DNA of 64,000 nt from contig NZ_FZNZ01000013.1 of the NCBI RefSeq assembly GCF_900187995.1, positions 1-64,000 of the forward strand, given 5' to 3'. The position numbers and the translations under genes are program-made. This DNA comes from Prevotella jejuni (GTDB lineage: Bacteria > Bacteroidota > Bacteroidia > Bacteroidales > Bacteroidaceae). Below, piece by piece: positions 25,574 to 35,950 of the stretch. Below the pieces are notes generated by a model. The model did no database searches and was not told the DNA's origin. It saw nothing but the letters and a program-made list of their open reading frames with translations. The stretch's first letter is position 1. Each line of letters opens with the position of its first letter.

Positions 25574-26755
25574 TTACTTCTTCATATAGGAATCTGTACC
25601 TAATACGGTTGCAGCAACACGCTTAGTCTTATCACGAAGTGCATCCATATCGGTGCCAACCTCCCCATAGCAGAGTGCTACACCCATACGTCGTCCGACA
25701 TGAGCAATAGGTTTATTGAAGATACGTAGGCGTGTCCTGTCTTCTTTGCAAGCTTCTATTAGATTGTAAGACAGAGGTTTGTTGCTCTCTGTAGGAGATA
25801 GAATAACAGCTGAACAACCTGCATGTTCAAGGTGGATAGCAGGGATTGGAAATCCCATAACAGCACGGAAATGAAGCTCAAACTCGTTGAAATTGGTTGT
25901 GTGAGCCAATGTGACCATACCAGTATCATGTGGTCGAGGTGATAGCTCAGAGAAGATTACTTCCCCCTTCTTTGTTAGGAAGAACTCAACTCCCCATATA
26001 CCGTATCCTGTAAGAGCACGTGTTACCTCGTTGGCAATATGCTCTGCTTGTCGTAAAGCCTCTTCTGAGATAGCGTATGGTTGCCAGCTTTCACGGTAGT
26101 CGCCACCTTTCTGTATGTGTCCGATAGGTGGGCAGAAGAGGGTAGGACCGTCCTTCTGTGTCACAGTGAGCAGGGTAAACTCGCTCTCAAAGTCTATGAA
26201 TTCCTCAATAATCACCTCCTTCACATCGCCACGTGCGCCATCCATCGCATTCTTAAACGCTTCTTCGAGTTCTTCATCATTGTGAACATAGCTCTGCCCA
26301 TGCCCACTTGAACTCATCAAAGGTTTTACAACGCATGGAAAACCAATCTCATCGGCTGCTGTCCTAAACTCTTCATAAGTCTTGGCATAGAAGTATTTAG
26401 CTGTTCTCAACCCTAAGTCACGTGCTGCGAGGTCGCGTATAGCACGGCGATTCATCGTGAAGTTCACGGCACGTGCTGATGGAGCAACCTGTATTCCACG
26501 CTCTTCATAATCGAACAAGCGTTCTGTTCTGATCGCTTCTATCTCTGGAATGATGAGGTCAGGCTTGTGCTTATCGACAATAGCATCAAGTGCTGTACCA
26601 TCAAGCATATCTATTACTTCAGACTCATCAGCTACCTGCATGGCTGGTGCGTTCTCATAGTTATCACAAGCAATGACGTACTGTCCAGCACGTTTAGCCG
26701 CAATAACGAACTCCTTGCCCAGTTCGCCTGAGCCTAATAACAAGATTTTTTTCAT
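25574..26755 (-). CDS. purT: Formate-dependent phosphoribosylglycinamide formyltransferase
   Basis: 393 residues. ATP-grasp enzyme with the N-terminal [29 protein letters not shown] as the ATP loop, and [26 protein letters not shown] near the metal site. It makes formyl-GAR from GAR, formate and ATP in purine synthesis. It sits between rmlB (105 bp away) and fdtA (27 bp away), an unusual place for a purine gene. Confidence 0.96.
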   Translation of the reverse strand: MKKILLLGSGELGKEFVIAAKRAGQYVIACDNYENAPAMQVADESEVIDMLDGTALDAIVDKHKPDLIIPEIEAIRTERLFDYEERGIQVAPSARAVNFTMNRRAIRDLAARDLGLRTAKYFYAKTYEEFRTAADEIGFPCVVKPLMSSSGHGQSYVHNDEELEEAFKNAMDGARGDVKEVIIEEFIDFESEFTLLTVTQKDGPTLFCPPIGHIQKGGDYRESWQPYAISEEALRQAEHIANEVTRALTGYGIWGVEFFLTKKGEVIFSELSPRPHDTGMVTLAHTTNFNEFELHFRAVMGFPIPAIHLEHAGCSAVILSPTESNKPLSYNLIEACKEDRTRLRIFNKPIAHVGRRMGVALCYGEVGTDMDALRDKTKRVAATVLGTDSYMKK

Positions 26756-26796
26756 GTGAAGAGATATTGTCTACGTTTTGATTGTGAGGAGGATTA

Positions 26797-26836
26797 ACAC
26801 CCTCGTCCTTGTTGTCTTATGGATAGACGAGGGTGT
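26797..26836 (-). repeat. Hairpin between rmlB and purT
   Basis: ACACCCTCGTC (26797-26807) and its complement (26826-26836) form an 11-bp stem with an 18-nt loop. On the minus strand no T-tract follows, so read-through into purT is likely. Confidence 0.5.
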
Positions 26837-26860
26837 AGGATTATATTTTAGTTGGTTATA

Positions 26861-28015
26861 TTATCTACCTTTCTTGGTGTACATCATGTCATAGTACTTT
26901 TGGTAATCACCAGAAGTAACCTCTTGTATCCAGTCTTGATGCTCTAAGTTCCAACGGATAGTCTTAACGATACCATCCGCAAACATCGTTTCTGGATACC
27001 AACCTAACTCATTCTTAATCTTTGTTGGATCAATGGCATAGCGTGCATCATGGCCTAAACGATCAGGGACATGTGTGATTAACTCTTCATTAATCCAGCT
27101 GATGTCGATATCGCCATTTGCGTCTTTCACCTGCTTCTTAAGGATTGTACGGAGGTTCTTGTCTGCTGCCATCATATCATGAATAGTCTTGATAGTGAGC
27201 TTAACGATGTCGATGTTCTTCATTTCGTTATGACCACCAACATTGTAGACTTCGCCTTCGCGTCCTTCACGTACAACCATATCAATAGCTTTGCAATGGT
27301 CTTCTACATACAACCAGTCGCGTACATTCAATCCTTCACCATATACTGGTAGTTTCTTACCTTCGAGGATATTGTTGATAATTAATGGTATCAACTTCTC
27401 TGGGAAGTGGTAAGGACCATAGTTGTTAGAGCATCGTGTAATGCTGACAGGCATGTGATAAGTATCATGATAAGCCATTACAAAATGGTCCGCACTGGTC
27501 TTGCTGGCAGAATAAGGGCTGTGTGGACAGAGTGGGGTCTGCTCTGTAAAGTAGCCTTCTGCCCCCAATGAACCATATACTTCATCTGTTGAAACTTGGT
27601 GATAGCGTTTACCTTTTTTCCAAGTAGGGTAGCCCTGCTCGTCTTTACCTGTCACCCATGCACGACGAGCAGCGTCTAAAAGGTTCTGTGTACCGAGGAT
27701 ATTAACTGAAAGGAACAACTGTGGGTCTTCAATAGAACGGTCGACATGACTTTCTGCAGCAAAGTTTACGAGATAGTCGATATCATATTCAGTAAAGAGT
27801 TTATCGGCAAGTTCGCGATCACGAATGTCTCCTTTTACAAAGACACAACGCTCATCGTCGATATCATCTTTGATAGTACCGAGGTTACCTGCGTATGTAA
27901 GTGCATCGAGGACGATAACCTTAATTTCTTCATTCACATACTTCTTATGAAGTAGATACTTAATGTAGTTTGCTCCGATAAAGCCGGCAGCACCAGTTAC
28001 TAAATAAGTTTTCAT
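26861..28015 (-). CDS. rmlB: dTDP-glucose 4,6-dehydratase
   Basis: 384 residues. NAD-binding GAAGFIGANYIKYLL, the DEVYGSLG motif and YSASKTSADHF (catalytic Tyr and Lys). It makes dTDP-4-oxo-6-deoxyglucose, the substrate of FdtA. Slightly longer than enteric RmlB, with an insertion around residues 260-300, as is usual in Bacteroidales. First gene of the nucleotide-sugar run; rmlA is not in the window. Confidence 0.95.
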   Translation of the reverse strand: MKTYLVTGAAGFIGANYIKYLLHKKYVNEEIKVIVLDALTYAGNLGTIKDDIDDERCVFVKGDIRDRELADKLFTEYDIDYLVNFAAESHVDRSIEDPQLFLSVNILGTQNLLDAARRAWVTGKDEQGYPTWKKGKRYHQVSTDEVYGSLGAEGYFTEQTPLCPHSPYSASKTSADHFVMAYHDTYHMPVSITRCSNNYGPYHFPEKLIPLIINNILEGKKLPVYGEGLNVRDWLYVEDHCKAIDMVVREGREGEVYNVGGHNEMKNIDIVKLTIKTIHDMMAADKNLRTILKKQVKDANGDIDISWINEELITHVPDRLGHDARYAIDPTKIKNELGWYPETMFADGIVKTIRWNLEHQDWIQEVTSGDYQKYYDMMYTKKGR

Positions 28016-28109
28016 ATCTTTGTTATTAATTTGTTTGTTATTCTTATGGGTAAGTTTTAATAGTCTTTATTGTATGTAACGTCTAAGACCACTATAATTC
28101 AGAGGAGTA

Positions 28110-28622
28110 TTATATATGTTCAGATTGTTTATTACCTAATGTTATAACCTCGCAATCAGTAAATTTATTGCCCTCAATGGTTAACCTCACCAGTGTTCTT
28201 TCCTTGTGCCATCCACGTAGACCAGCTGCACCAGGATTAATATGAAGTAGGTTTAATGTCTTATCAAACTGTATCTTGAGGATATGAGAATGTCCGTCAA
28301 CGAACAAGTTGGGCGGGGAAGCAAATAGCATACCCTGTACTGAGCGGTCATAACGACCTGGGTAACCTCCGATATGTTTAAGGAGTACATCAATATTCTC
28401 GCACTTGAAGCGTAGAATCTCCCGATAACGAGCACGCAGAGTATTGTCATCTATATTCCCACATACGGCTCGGAAGATGGGCTTCATGGCTTCGAACTTA
28501 TCAGCAACCTCTAATGAGCCAATGTCACCAGCGTGCCATATCTCGTCACAATTGCCAAGATAGTATTCATACTTATTATCCCAGTAGCCGTGGGTATCAG
28601 AGATTATACCAATACGTTTCAT
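28110..28622 (-). CDS. YfcE/MJ0936-type metallophosphoesterase
   Basis: 170 residues. Metal ligands in SDTHGYWDNK, AGDIGS, CGNIDDNT and GHSHI form the calcineurin-like dimetal site of small phosphodiesterases. Its start codon overlaps the stop codon of the cytidylate-kinase-like gene (TAATG), so translation is coupled. Natural substrate unknown. Confidence 0.88.
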   Translation of the reverse strand: MKRIGIISDTHGYWDNKYEYYLGNCDEIWHAGDIGSLEVADKFEAMKPIFRAVCGNIDDNTLRARYREILRFKCENIDVLLKHIGGYPGRYDRSVQGMLFASPPNLFVDGHSHILKIQFDKTLNLLHINPGAAGLRGWHKERTLVRLTIEGNKFTDCEVITLGNKQSEHI

Positions 28623-29242
28623 TAACTGTTCTTCTTTCTGATGAAATCAGCTATCAAGTCCTTGGTCTTTTCTAAGCCAAGTATGCTGGCATCAATACAG
28701 AGGTCATAGCTTTCTGCATGTCCCCAAACCTTTGTTGTGTAGTAGTTATAATACTTAGCACGTTCGTTCTCACCATTCTCAATAAACTTTCGAGCCTCTT
28801 CTTTCGTACATCCGCGTCGCTCACATACGTTAGTAATACGGGTGTCTAATGAAGCTGTTATAAAGATATTGACCGTGTTAGGATTGTCACGTAAGACATA
28901 GTCGGCAGTTCTCCCGACAAATACACAGCGTGGGTTCTGCTTTGCCATCTCCCGAATAGCATCGCTTTGGAACTGATATAGACTTTCTTGTGAGAAATTA
29001 CTCCTATAAAAGTCATTGTCTCCTAAGAGCGGGAGATGTATGTGGAAATGTCCTTTCATAAATCCCTTTTGCTCATCATTTTGCTCAAAGAACTTCTCAG
29101 AGAAGCCACTCTCCTTAGCTGCAATATTGAGTATCTCACGGTCATAGTATTGACATCCGAACTCATCTGCAAGCATCTTTGCAATGATATGGCCACCACT
29201 ACCTATCTGACGACCAACGTTTATGATTAGTTCCTTTTCCAT
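28622..29242 (-). CDS. Cytidylate kinase-like protein (AAA_26)
   Basis: 206 residues. P-loop-like NVGRQIGSGGHIIAKMLADEFG, then YYDREIL and GRTADYVLRD, the pattern of cytidylate-kinase-like family proteins rather than true Cmk. Likely a nucleoside-monophosphate or related small-molecule kinase in the cytoplasm. Preceded by the MATE gene (14-bp gap) and overlapping the phosphoesterase gene, so the three form an operon. Confidence 0.85.
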   Translation of the reverse strand: MEKELIINVGRQIGSGGHIIAKMLADEFGCQYYDREILNIAAKESGFSEKFFEQNDEQKGFMKGHFHIHLPLLGDNDFYRSNFSQESLYQFQSDAIREMAKQNPRCVFVGRTADYVLRDNPNTVNIFITASLDTRITNVCERRGCTKEEARKFIENGENERAKYYNYYTTKVWGHAESYDLCIDASILGLEKTKDLIADFIRKKNS

Positions 29243-29256
29243 CTTTAGATTCTTTA

Positions 29257-30630
29257 TTATGATTCTGAGTTTTGATTGTTCACCAGTTGTTTCTTCATCC
29301 GCCGCATATAAGTAACAAGGATGATGGCCGCAACTAATGATGCTAAGAAGTCACTTGAAGGCAGCGAAGCCCACACACCATCTAAGTCGAAGAAGTTCGG
29401 TAGGATGATAAGGAGTGGGATAAGAAATAGTAGTTGGCGAGAGAGTGACAAGAAGATACTTATCTTTACCTTACCAATACACTGGAAGAAATTAGTTACA
29501 ACCATTTGAAATCCTACAATAGGATACATCATCATGTTTATCTTAATTGCTTTGATAGCTTGTTGAATTAGTTCTGGGTCCGTGGTAAACATGCGTGCGC
29601 AGTATTGTGGAGCTAAATGGGCTATTAGCCAAGCTGTAACCATAATCCCCGTTGCGGCAAAGATAGTCAGTTTCAGTACTCGCATCAATCTGTCATTCTG
29701 CTGAGAACCATAGTTATAGCCCGCTATTGGCTGCATACCTTGGTCTAAACCGATGATGAACATGACGAAGATCATCGCTATACTATAGGCGATGCCGAAT
29801 GCTCCAACAGCCATATCGCCACCGTATCTAACAAGTTGATTATTCATGAAGATAACCACTATACAGGCACAAACATTCATCAAGAATGGAGAAATACCAA
29901 TCGAAATGATGTTCTCAACCAAGTGTCTTTTAAGACGATATATTCCTCGTTTAAGGTGTAGTATCTCATCTTTATTCGTAAACTGCTTCATCTGCCAGCA
30001 TAAAGCTAATGCTTGCGATAAGACAGTAGCGAATGCAGCGCCACGAATTCCCCATCCCCAAAGTCTGATAAAGATAAAGTCTAACACTATATTCATCAAT
30101 ACAGTGAATATGGTAGCCGTCATGGCTTGTCGTGGTTTTGACGCAGCTCGGAGTACAGCATTCATTCCAAAGTACATGTGAGAGATTACATTACCAGCTA
30201 AGATAACCTTCATGAAGCTACGAGCGTATGGGATGGTGGCATCGCTTGCACCAAAGAAGCGCAGGATGGGGTCGAGGAAGATGAGGCATATTATACCGAA
30301 GGAACTTCCTATAATCAAGTTCAGTGTTATCGTGTTACCAAGGATGTTCTCTGCTGTTTTGTAGTCTCTCTGACCTAACTTAACACTGATAGATGTCGAT
30401 GCACCTATTCCTACGGCTGCTCCAAAGGCTGCTCCGAGGTTGATAAAAGGGAAAGTTATGGCCAAACCAGATATTGCCATTGGACCAACTATCTGTCCGA
30501 TAAATATTCTGTCTATAATGTTATAGAGCGAGGCAGCTATCATCGCAATGATAGCAGGGAATGCATATTGTACCAATAGTTTACCTACAGGCTTCGTTCC
30601 TAACTCTAAAGTTGCACTCTTATTATCCAT
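29257..30630 (-). CDS. MATE-family multidrug/organic cation exporter
   Basis: 457 residues with twelve hydrophobic helices and the two MatE repeats (about 10-175 and 235-400; FINLGAAFGAAVGIGAS, GLDQGMQPIAGYNYGSQ). Exports drugs or metabolites with Na+ or H+. First gene of a three-gene minus-strand operon, with TACATTTG at 30687-30694 upstream. Substrate cannot be inferred. Confidence 0.92.
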   Translation of the reverse strand: MDNKSATLELGTKPVGKLLVQYAFPAIIAMIAASLYNIIDRIFIGQIVGPMAISGLAITFPFINLGAAFGAAVGIGASTSISVKLGQRDYKTAENILGNTITLNLIIGSSFGIICLIFLDPILRFFGASDATIPYARSFMKVILAGNVISHMYFGMNAVLRAASKPRQAMTATIFTVLMNIVLDFIFIRLWGWGIRGAAFATVLSQALALCWQMKQFTNKDEILHLKRGIYRLKRHLVENIISIGISPFLMNVCACIVVIFMNNQLVRYGGDMAVGAFGIAYSIAMIFVMFIIGLDQGMQPIAGYNYGSQQNDRLMRVLKLTIFAATGIMVTAWLIAHLAPQYCARMFTTDPELIQQAIKAIKINMMMYPIVGFQMVVTNFFQCIGKVKISIFLSLSRQLLFLIPLLIILPNFFDLDGVWASLPSSDFLASLVAAIILVTYMRRMKKQLVNNQNSES

Positions 30631-30686
30631 TTAAGATTCTATTACATGTCTATAAACGAATGAAAAACATCCTTATACCATGCTTG

Positions 30687-30694
30687 CAAATGTA
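30687..30694 (-). promoter_or_regulatory. -7 box of the MATE operon
   Basis: TACATTTG on the minus strand, 56 bp before the start codon; -33 region not consensus. Confidence 0.45.
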
Positions 30695-30821
30695 CGAAAA
30701 AAAAATGAGAAAACCTATTTGTAGCATCATGAAATGTAGGTTTATAGGGTATGTAGTGCTTATTTCTCAATGCATCTACTAAGTTCGTCGTTTTTTTTCA
30801 TCATGATGAGAAATATTTATC

Positions 30822-30873
30822 TTCATGAAAAGAAATATTTTCAGTCACGTAAATAAATATTTCTTTTCATGAA
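30822..30873. repeat. 18-bp perfect inverted repeat in the MATE-pyrI gap
   Basis: TTCATGAAAAGAAATATT (30822-30839) and its exact complement (30856-30873) flank 16 nt. A related TCATGATGAGAAATATTTA lies just left. AT-rich, operator- or cruciform-like. No gene is supported in 30631-31081. Confidence 0.65.
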
Positions 30874-31081
30874 AATAATTCGATGTTGATTGTGTTCTGA
30901 TAGAGAAAACAAGTTTTAGAGGTATAAAGGAGGGTGTCTTCTTTAGCTTTAACCATGATAAGTAAATAGCTAATATACAGCTAATTATTTTATAGAACTA
31001 CCCTCTTAAAATAAGCGACTCGCCTACTTCTTATTCATTCCCTCGTCTATCAATAAACTTGTTTACCCATCTCCTTGCCAA

Positions 31082-31537
31082 CTAAACAAGTTCCACTTTA
31101 TCCATTTCCTGCTCTTTGTCGCAGTAATGACACTTGAGAATACCATGTTCCTTGTCCACTATATGGAAGATGGTGTCCATTGGTTCGTTATTAGTAATGC
31201 ACTTTGGATTGTTGCATTTCACAATGCTCCGAAGCTCGTCCGGTGTCACCACCTTCTTCTTCTCTACCACTTCATAGTTATTAATGATGTTCAACACCAC
31301 GTTCGGTGCCACGACCGACAGACGAGAAATCTCATCATCAGTGAAGAACTTATCGCTCACTTTGATGATTCCCTTTGTGCCTACCATCTTCGATGAGAAG
31401 TTGAAACCGATAGTGACAGGTGTGGAGAGCTTCTGGAGCTGTAGTAGGTTCACAACCTGAAAAGTCTTCTCTGCTGGGATATGGTCTATAACTGTGCCGC
31501 TTTCAATGGCAGCTACCAGACGTTCTTTCTTTGACAT
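31082..31537 (-). CDS. pyrI: Aspartate carbamoyltransferase regulatory chain
   Basis: About 151 residues from ATG 31537 ([21 protein letters not shown]), the usual start; an ATG two codons earlier is possible. The N-terminal allosteric domain precedes a zinc domain with the four Cys of CNNPKC and CHYC. It binds the catalytic PyrB trimers and mediates nucleotide control. Normally adjacent to pyrB; here a small lipoprotein gene lies between. Confidence 0.95.
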   Translation of the reverse strand: MSKKERLVAAIESGTVIDHIPAEKTFQVVNLLQLQKLSTPVTIGFNFSSKMVGTKGIIKVSDKFFTDDEISRLSVVAPNVVLNIINNYEVVEKKKVVTPDELRSIVKCNNPKCITNNEPMDTIFHIVDKEHGILKCHYCDKEQEMDKVELV

Positions 31538-31639
31538 AATCATATAAGCCTCACTCTGTCTCCTCTGTTGAAAGGTATGCCTGACAGGGTGTTCGTGGGC
31601 TGTTTTCTTTGTTCACTCATAGGCATTATGAGTATGTTT

Positions 31640-32059
31640 TTATTTTTCTTGGGTTATGCTAACTCTATCGATGGCATCATCTGACCTTAGCCAAAAGTTT
31701 ACTTTACGAACTTTACCAGTGGTGTTAGGCTCAATGGTAATCGTGAGTGTGTTGCCTGTTAATTCTGCTGTGTACCATCTCCCTACCATACCGGTGCTGA
31801 TGACCTTATCCCCATATTGTGCTGCAGATTCTTCAACAACCATACTTGCAAACCTTAAGGTTGGATAGCTGGTGCATACCAACTTGTAGGTTCCCCCATT
31901 AGCAGGAACAGTTATATTCCTTGGGTCGCCAGTATAGTCCGATGTCCAGTTCATGGTTACCCTGTGAAGGTCATCATCTGTATACTTATTACAGCTGAAT
32001 ATGGTAGACAAAAGAACGAACAACAATGCTGCAAACGTACCTCTCTTTAATTTACCCAT
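31640..32059 (-). CDS. Small lipoprotein with BACON-like beta-sandwich, between pyrB and pyrI
   Basis: 139 residues from ATG 32059, chosen because AAAGG lies 8 nt upstream and a normal signal peptide results; in-frame ATGs at 32065 and 32089 are alternatives. The signal ends FVLLSTIFSC with Cys as the lipid anchor. The rest resembles a BACON-type all-beta domain (ITVPANGGTYKLVCTSYP ... VSITQE). Probably periplasmic or surface-exposed. Starts 22 bp after pyrB and ends 102 bp before pyrI, so it is co-transcribed with the pyrimidine genes although no link in function is evident. Confidence 0.75.
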   Translation of the reverse strand: MGKLKRGTFAALLFVLLSTIFSCNKYTDDDLHRVTMNWTSDYTGDPRNITVPANGGTYKLVCTSYPTLRFASMVVEESAAQYGDKVISTGMVGRWYTAELTGNTLTITIEPNTTGKVRKVNFWLRSDDAIDRVSITQEK

Positions 32060-32081
32060 GTTCATAACCTTTATTAAGTAC

Positions 32082-33029
32082 TTATTCAAGAATCGTTTTA
32101 TCGTTTTTTACCTCCTCCATTGATATTCCAAGGCAATGGCAGAAGATAGCTTCACGGGCAAAGAGACCATTGCGAGCCTGCTCAATATAGTAGGCATGTG
32201 GACTATCATCGACATCGTATGCAATCTCATTCACACGTGGAAGCGGATGAAGAATCTTCATGTTTGTACGTGCCAAAGCAAGCATATCACGGCGAAGAAT
32301 ATAGACGTTCTTCACACGCTCATATTCCATCAAGTCAGAGAAACGCTCTTTTTGTACACGCGTCATGTAGATGATGTCTGCATTCGCAATCACTTCTGGT
32401 GTGAAATCCTCGTGTTCTTCGAAGCGGATGTTATGCTCGTGGCAGTAAACCTTATACTCCTCTGGCATAGCGAGTTCCTTCGGTGCAATAAAGTGAAACG
32501 TTGGATTGAAATGACGCATAGCCATAAGGAGAGAGTGAACAGTCCTACCATATTTCAAATCACCCACAAGGTATATGTTTAGATTCTCCAGTGTCCCTTG
32601 TGTCTGATAGATAGTATAGAGGTCGAGTAAGCATTGTGAAGGATGTTGATGTGCACCATCACCAGCGTTGATGATAGGCACAGGTGCCACCTCCGACGCA
32701 TACTGTGCTGCACCTTCTATATAGTGTCGCATGACAATAGCGTCAGCATAGTTTGAAACCATGAGTATCGTATCTTTCAATGTCTCCCCTTTACTGACAC
32801 TTGACACCTTGGCATCGGTAAAGCCAATAACGCGTGCACCGAGTCGGTTAGCGGCTGTTTCAAAACTAAGTCGGGTTCGTGTAGAAGGCTCATAGAATAG
32901 TGTTGCGATGACTTTCCCCTTGAGTAACTCACGATTTGGGTGTTTCTCAAACTCCTGAGCCATCTCAATAAGATAGAGCAACTGGTCACGTTCCAACCCT
33001 TGGATATTCACAAAGTTATGCTTTTCCAT
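32082..33029 (-). CDS. pyrB: Aspartate carbamoyltransferase catalytic chain
   Basis: 315 residues. Carbamoyl-phosphate binding [34 protein letters not shown] and the HPLPR loop are all present. It catalyses the first committed step of pyrimidine synthesis in the cytoplasm. First gene of the pyrB-lipoprotein-pyrI operon, divergent from the PBP1A gene with 166 bp between. Confidence 0.97.
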   Translation of the reverse strand: MEKHNFVNIQGLERDQLLYLIEMAQEFEKHPNRELLKGKVIATLFYEPSTRTRLSFETAANRLGARVIGFTDAKVSSVSKGETLKDTILMVSNYADAIVMRHYIEGAAQYASEVAPVPIINAGDGAHQHPSQCLLDLYTIYQTQGTLENLNIYLVGDLKYGRTVHSLLMAMRHFNPTFHFIAPKELAMPEEYKVYCHEHNIRFEEHEDFTPEVIANADIIYMTRVQKERFSDLMEYERVKNVYILRRDMLALARTNMKILHPLPRVNEIAYDVDDSPHAYYIEQARNGLFAREAIFCHCLGISMEEVKNDKTILE

Positions 33030-33144
33030 ATTTGTTTTGTGATGTTTTAGTTCTTTTTCTGGTGGTAAAGGTACATTATTATTTCCTATCCAACGAACGA
33101 TAAAAAGGGAAATATCTATCTATTATAAAAAAACATCTATTTAT

Positions 33145-33176
33145 TTTGCTTATCCATTGATTTAGTTTATCTTTGC
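33145..33176 (+). promoter_or_regulatory. Promoter of the PBP1A gene
   Basis: TTTG (33145-33148), 20 nt, TATCTTTG (33169-33176), 19 bp before the ATG. Consensus match. Confidence 0.7.
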
Positions 33177-33195
33177 ATAATATTTTCACAACGTT

Positions 33196-35499
33196 ATGAG
33201 AAGACATTTTGTACATTTCCTTTGGGGCTCGCTCCTTGCTATATTGGGTGTTATTACCGTATTTTTCATCTCTGTTTGGAATGGTTGGGTAGGGTATATG
33301 CCTAATATGGATGAATTGTCTAACCCTATAGATAAGTTTGCTTCGCAGGTCTATTCATCTGATCAACAGCTCATCGGAACATGGAATGCGGATAATAATA
33401 ACCGTGTAGCAATCGACTATAACGGCTTATCACCGCATCTTGTTCATGCTCTCGTCGCTACTGAGGATGAGCGTTTTTATGAACATTCAGGTGTTGACTT
33501 CATTGCACTTGGACGTGCTGTTGTGAAGCGCGGAGTGATGGGACAAGCAAGTGCGGGTGGTGGATCAACGATTACACAACAGCTTGCTAAGCAGTTGTTC
33601 TCCGAGAAAGCGCATAGCACAGTGGAACGTCTTTTGCAGAAGCCTATCGAGTGGATCATCGCTGTAAAGCTCGAACGCCACTTTACGAAAGAAGAGATAC
33701 TTGCCATGTATTTCAATTACTTCGACTTTCTACATAATGCTGTTGGTATCAAGCGAGCTGCAAATGTGTATTTTAATAAGGAACCTCGTAAGTTGACAGT
33801 GACGGAGGCTGCTATGTTGGTGGGTCTTTGTAAGAATCCATCTATGTTCAATCCGCTTCGTTACCCAGAACGTTGTAAGCAGCGTCGCAATGTTGTTTTG
33901 ATGCAGATGGTTAAGTCTGGTTATGTTACGAAGGCTGAATACGACGAGTTGTCACAACGTCCATTGGGCTTACACTTCACTAAAGCAAAGCCTGTTAGCG
34001 GTGCGGCCGACTATTTCCAGGCATATCTTCGACAGTATATGATGGCTAAGAAGCCTGTACGTGAGGATTATCAAGCATGGCAAAATCGTCAGTTTGTACT
34101 CGACTCTATCGCTTGGGAGCAAGACCCACTATATGGTTGGTGTAATAAGAATACGAAACGTAATGGCGAACCTTATAATGTTAATACTGACGGTTTGCGT
34201 ATCTATACAACGATTGATACCCGTATGCAGCAGTATGCTGAAGAGTCTGTTCGCAAGCATGTAGGCGGATATTTGCAGTCACAGTTTAATCTTGCAATGC
34301 GTTATAAGAAGAATGCTCCATTCTCATCAAATATCTCTCGTCGTACAATAAAGGAGATTCTCAATCGCTCTTGTCGGCAGACACTGCGTTATCAGCGGCT
34401 GAAAGAGCAGGGTGCTACACCTGATGAGATTAGGCGTAGTTTCCAAACACCGCACGAAATGACAATCTTTACCTATCATGGTGATGTAGATACGGTGATG
34501 ACTCCAATTGACTCTATCCGCTATTATAAGTCGTTCTTGCGTTCTGCCTTCGTCAGTATGGACCCACATACGGGTGCTGTTAAGGCTTACGTAGGCGGTA
34601 TCGACTATCAACACTTCAAGTATGATGTTGTCATGGGAGGTCGTCGTCAGGTTGGTTCTACCATCAAGCCGTTCCTTTATGCACTTGCAATGCAGAATGG
34701 TATGACTCCATGTACACTTGCACCGAACGTTCAGCGCACTTATGGTGGGTGGACTCCTCGTAATGGTTCACGTGCTCGTTATGGTCAAGAAGTGCCTTTG
34801 CGTTGGGCTTTACAGCAGTCAAACAACTGGATATCAGCCTATCTAATCAACCTCTTAGGGCCTTCTCAATTTGTGAATATCTTACATGACTTCGGATTGA
34901 ACAACCCAGATATTGATAAGAACACGAGTCCGGTGTTATGTCTCGGACCTTGTGAAGCATCTGTTGGAGAGATGGCAAGTGCCTATACCACCTTTGCCAA
35001 TGGTGGTATCCGTTGTGCACCATTGTTCGTAACAAAGATAGAAGATAGTCATGGTAACGTGATTGCTAAGTTCCAACCATTGATGACTGAGGTTATCTCA
35101 GAGGTTAGCTCTTATCAGATGATTGATATGTTGCGTGCTGTTATCCAAGGTGGAACAGGTAGCCGATTGCGTTATGCTTACCATCTCACGGCCGACATGG
35201 GTGGAAAGACGGGTACAACGAATAACAACGCAGACGGTTGGTTCATGGGTATTACGCCTAACTTGGTAAGTGGTTGCTGGGTAGGTGGTGAGGATCGTGA
35301 CATCCATTTTGATCATACCTCTATGGGTCAAGGTGCTACAATGGCTTTGCCTGTATGGGCTTACTATATGCAACGTGTTTATGCCGACAAGCGTTTAGGG
35401 TATAGCCAGAGCACTAAGTTCACCATGCCAGCTAAGTTTAATCCTTGTCAAACTGCCGATACAATTAATGTAAACGGTATACAGGAGGAGTACTTCTAA
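33196..35499 (+). CDS. mrcA: Penicillin-binding protein 1A (bifunctional)
   Basis: 767 residues with an N-terminal membrane anchor. GT51 transglycosylase domain: ATEDERFYEHSGVD (around residues 89-102) and GGGSTITQQLAKQLF. Transpeptidase domain: active-site Ser in GSTIKPF (about 486-492), SNN in QQSNNW, and KTGTTNN (about 669-675). Polymerises and cross-links peptidoglycan outside the cytoplasmic membrane. Monocistronic with a good promoter. An insert of basic residues lies between the two domains (about 360-440). Confidence 0.93.
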   Translation: MRRHFVHFLWGSLLAILGVITVFFISVWNGWVGYMPNMDELSNPIDKFASQVYSSDQQLIGTWNADNNNRVAIDYNGLSPHLVHALVATEDERFYEHSGVDFIALGRAVVKRGVMGQASAGGGSTITQQLAKQLFSEKAHSTVERLLQKPIEWIIAVKLERHFTKEEILAMYFNYFDFLHNAVGIKRAANVYFNKEPRKLTVTEAAMLVGLCKNPSMFNPLRYPERCKQRRNVVLMQMVKSGYVTKAEYDELSQRPLGLHFTKAKPVSGAADYFQAYLRQYMMAKKPVREDYQAWQNRQFVLDSIAWEQDPLYGWCNKNTKRNGEPYNVNTDGLRIYTTIDTRMQQYAEESVRKHVGGYLQSQFNLAMRYKKNAPFSSNISRRTIKEILNRSCRQTLRYQRLKEQGATPDEIRRSFQTPHEMTIFTYHGDVDTVMTPIDSIRYYKSFLRSAFVSMDPHTGAVKAYVGGIDYQHFKYDVVMGGRRQVGSTIKPFLYALAMQNGMTPCTLAPNVQRTYGGWTPRNGSRARYGQEVPLRWALQQSNNWISAYLINLLGPSQFVNILHDFGLNNPDIDKNTSPVLCLGPCEASVGEMASAYTTFANGGIRCAPLFVTKIEDSHGNVIAKFQPLMTEVISEVSSYQMIDMLRAVIQGGTGSRLRYAYHLTADMGGKTGTTNNNADGWFMGITPNLVSGCWVGGEDRDIHFDHTSMGQGATMALPVWAYYMQRVYADKRLGYSQSTKFTMPAKFNPCQTADTINVNGIQEEYF

Positions 35500-35521
35500 T
35501 AGGTAATAATGTAGAAGTAGC

Positions 35522-35570
35522 TGTCCCTCCCCCTAACCCTCCCCCCAAGTGAGGGGAGTGGTTAGTGAGG
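35522..35570. repeat. Imperfect C/G-tract palindrome after PBP1A
   Basis: C-rich left half (CCTCCCCCTAACCCT) and G-rich right half (GGGGAGTGGTTAGTGAGG) pair imperfectly. Same family as 3321 and 20635. Confidence 0.55.
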
Positions 35571-35950
35571 TTATCCCTATACGACTGCTGTTGAGAGGAT
35601 AATACTATGTGGATATTGCCTCTAATAAAGGTAATTCAGTGATTTGTTGTCCCTCTATTATATCCCCTTGGACTGTATTCAACGCTCCTATTTATATGCC
35701 GTTCTGTGGTGGAAAGTCGTATTCAACAAGTTTGTCTACATTCTACTCCATGAAAAATAGTAGTATCCAATGCGTCTCCTTATATTCTATTTTGTAAGAA
35801 GGAGAGGACTAAGCGGGTTGTAAAAGGTAGGAGTGGATAGGATGGATTGTGTTGTCTAAACTCCTTTTACTCCCTTTTATCCCTCTAACTCCTCGATAGC
35901 TCGTAAACATTTTTCGCTCTTCTTGAACCTAACACATGCTGTTTAGGCTC

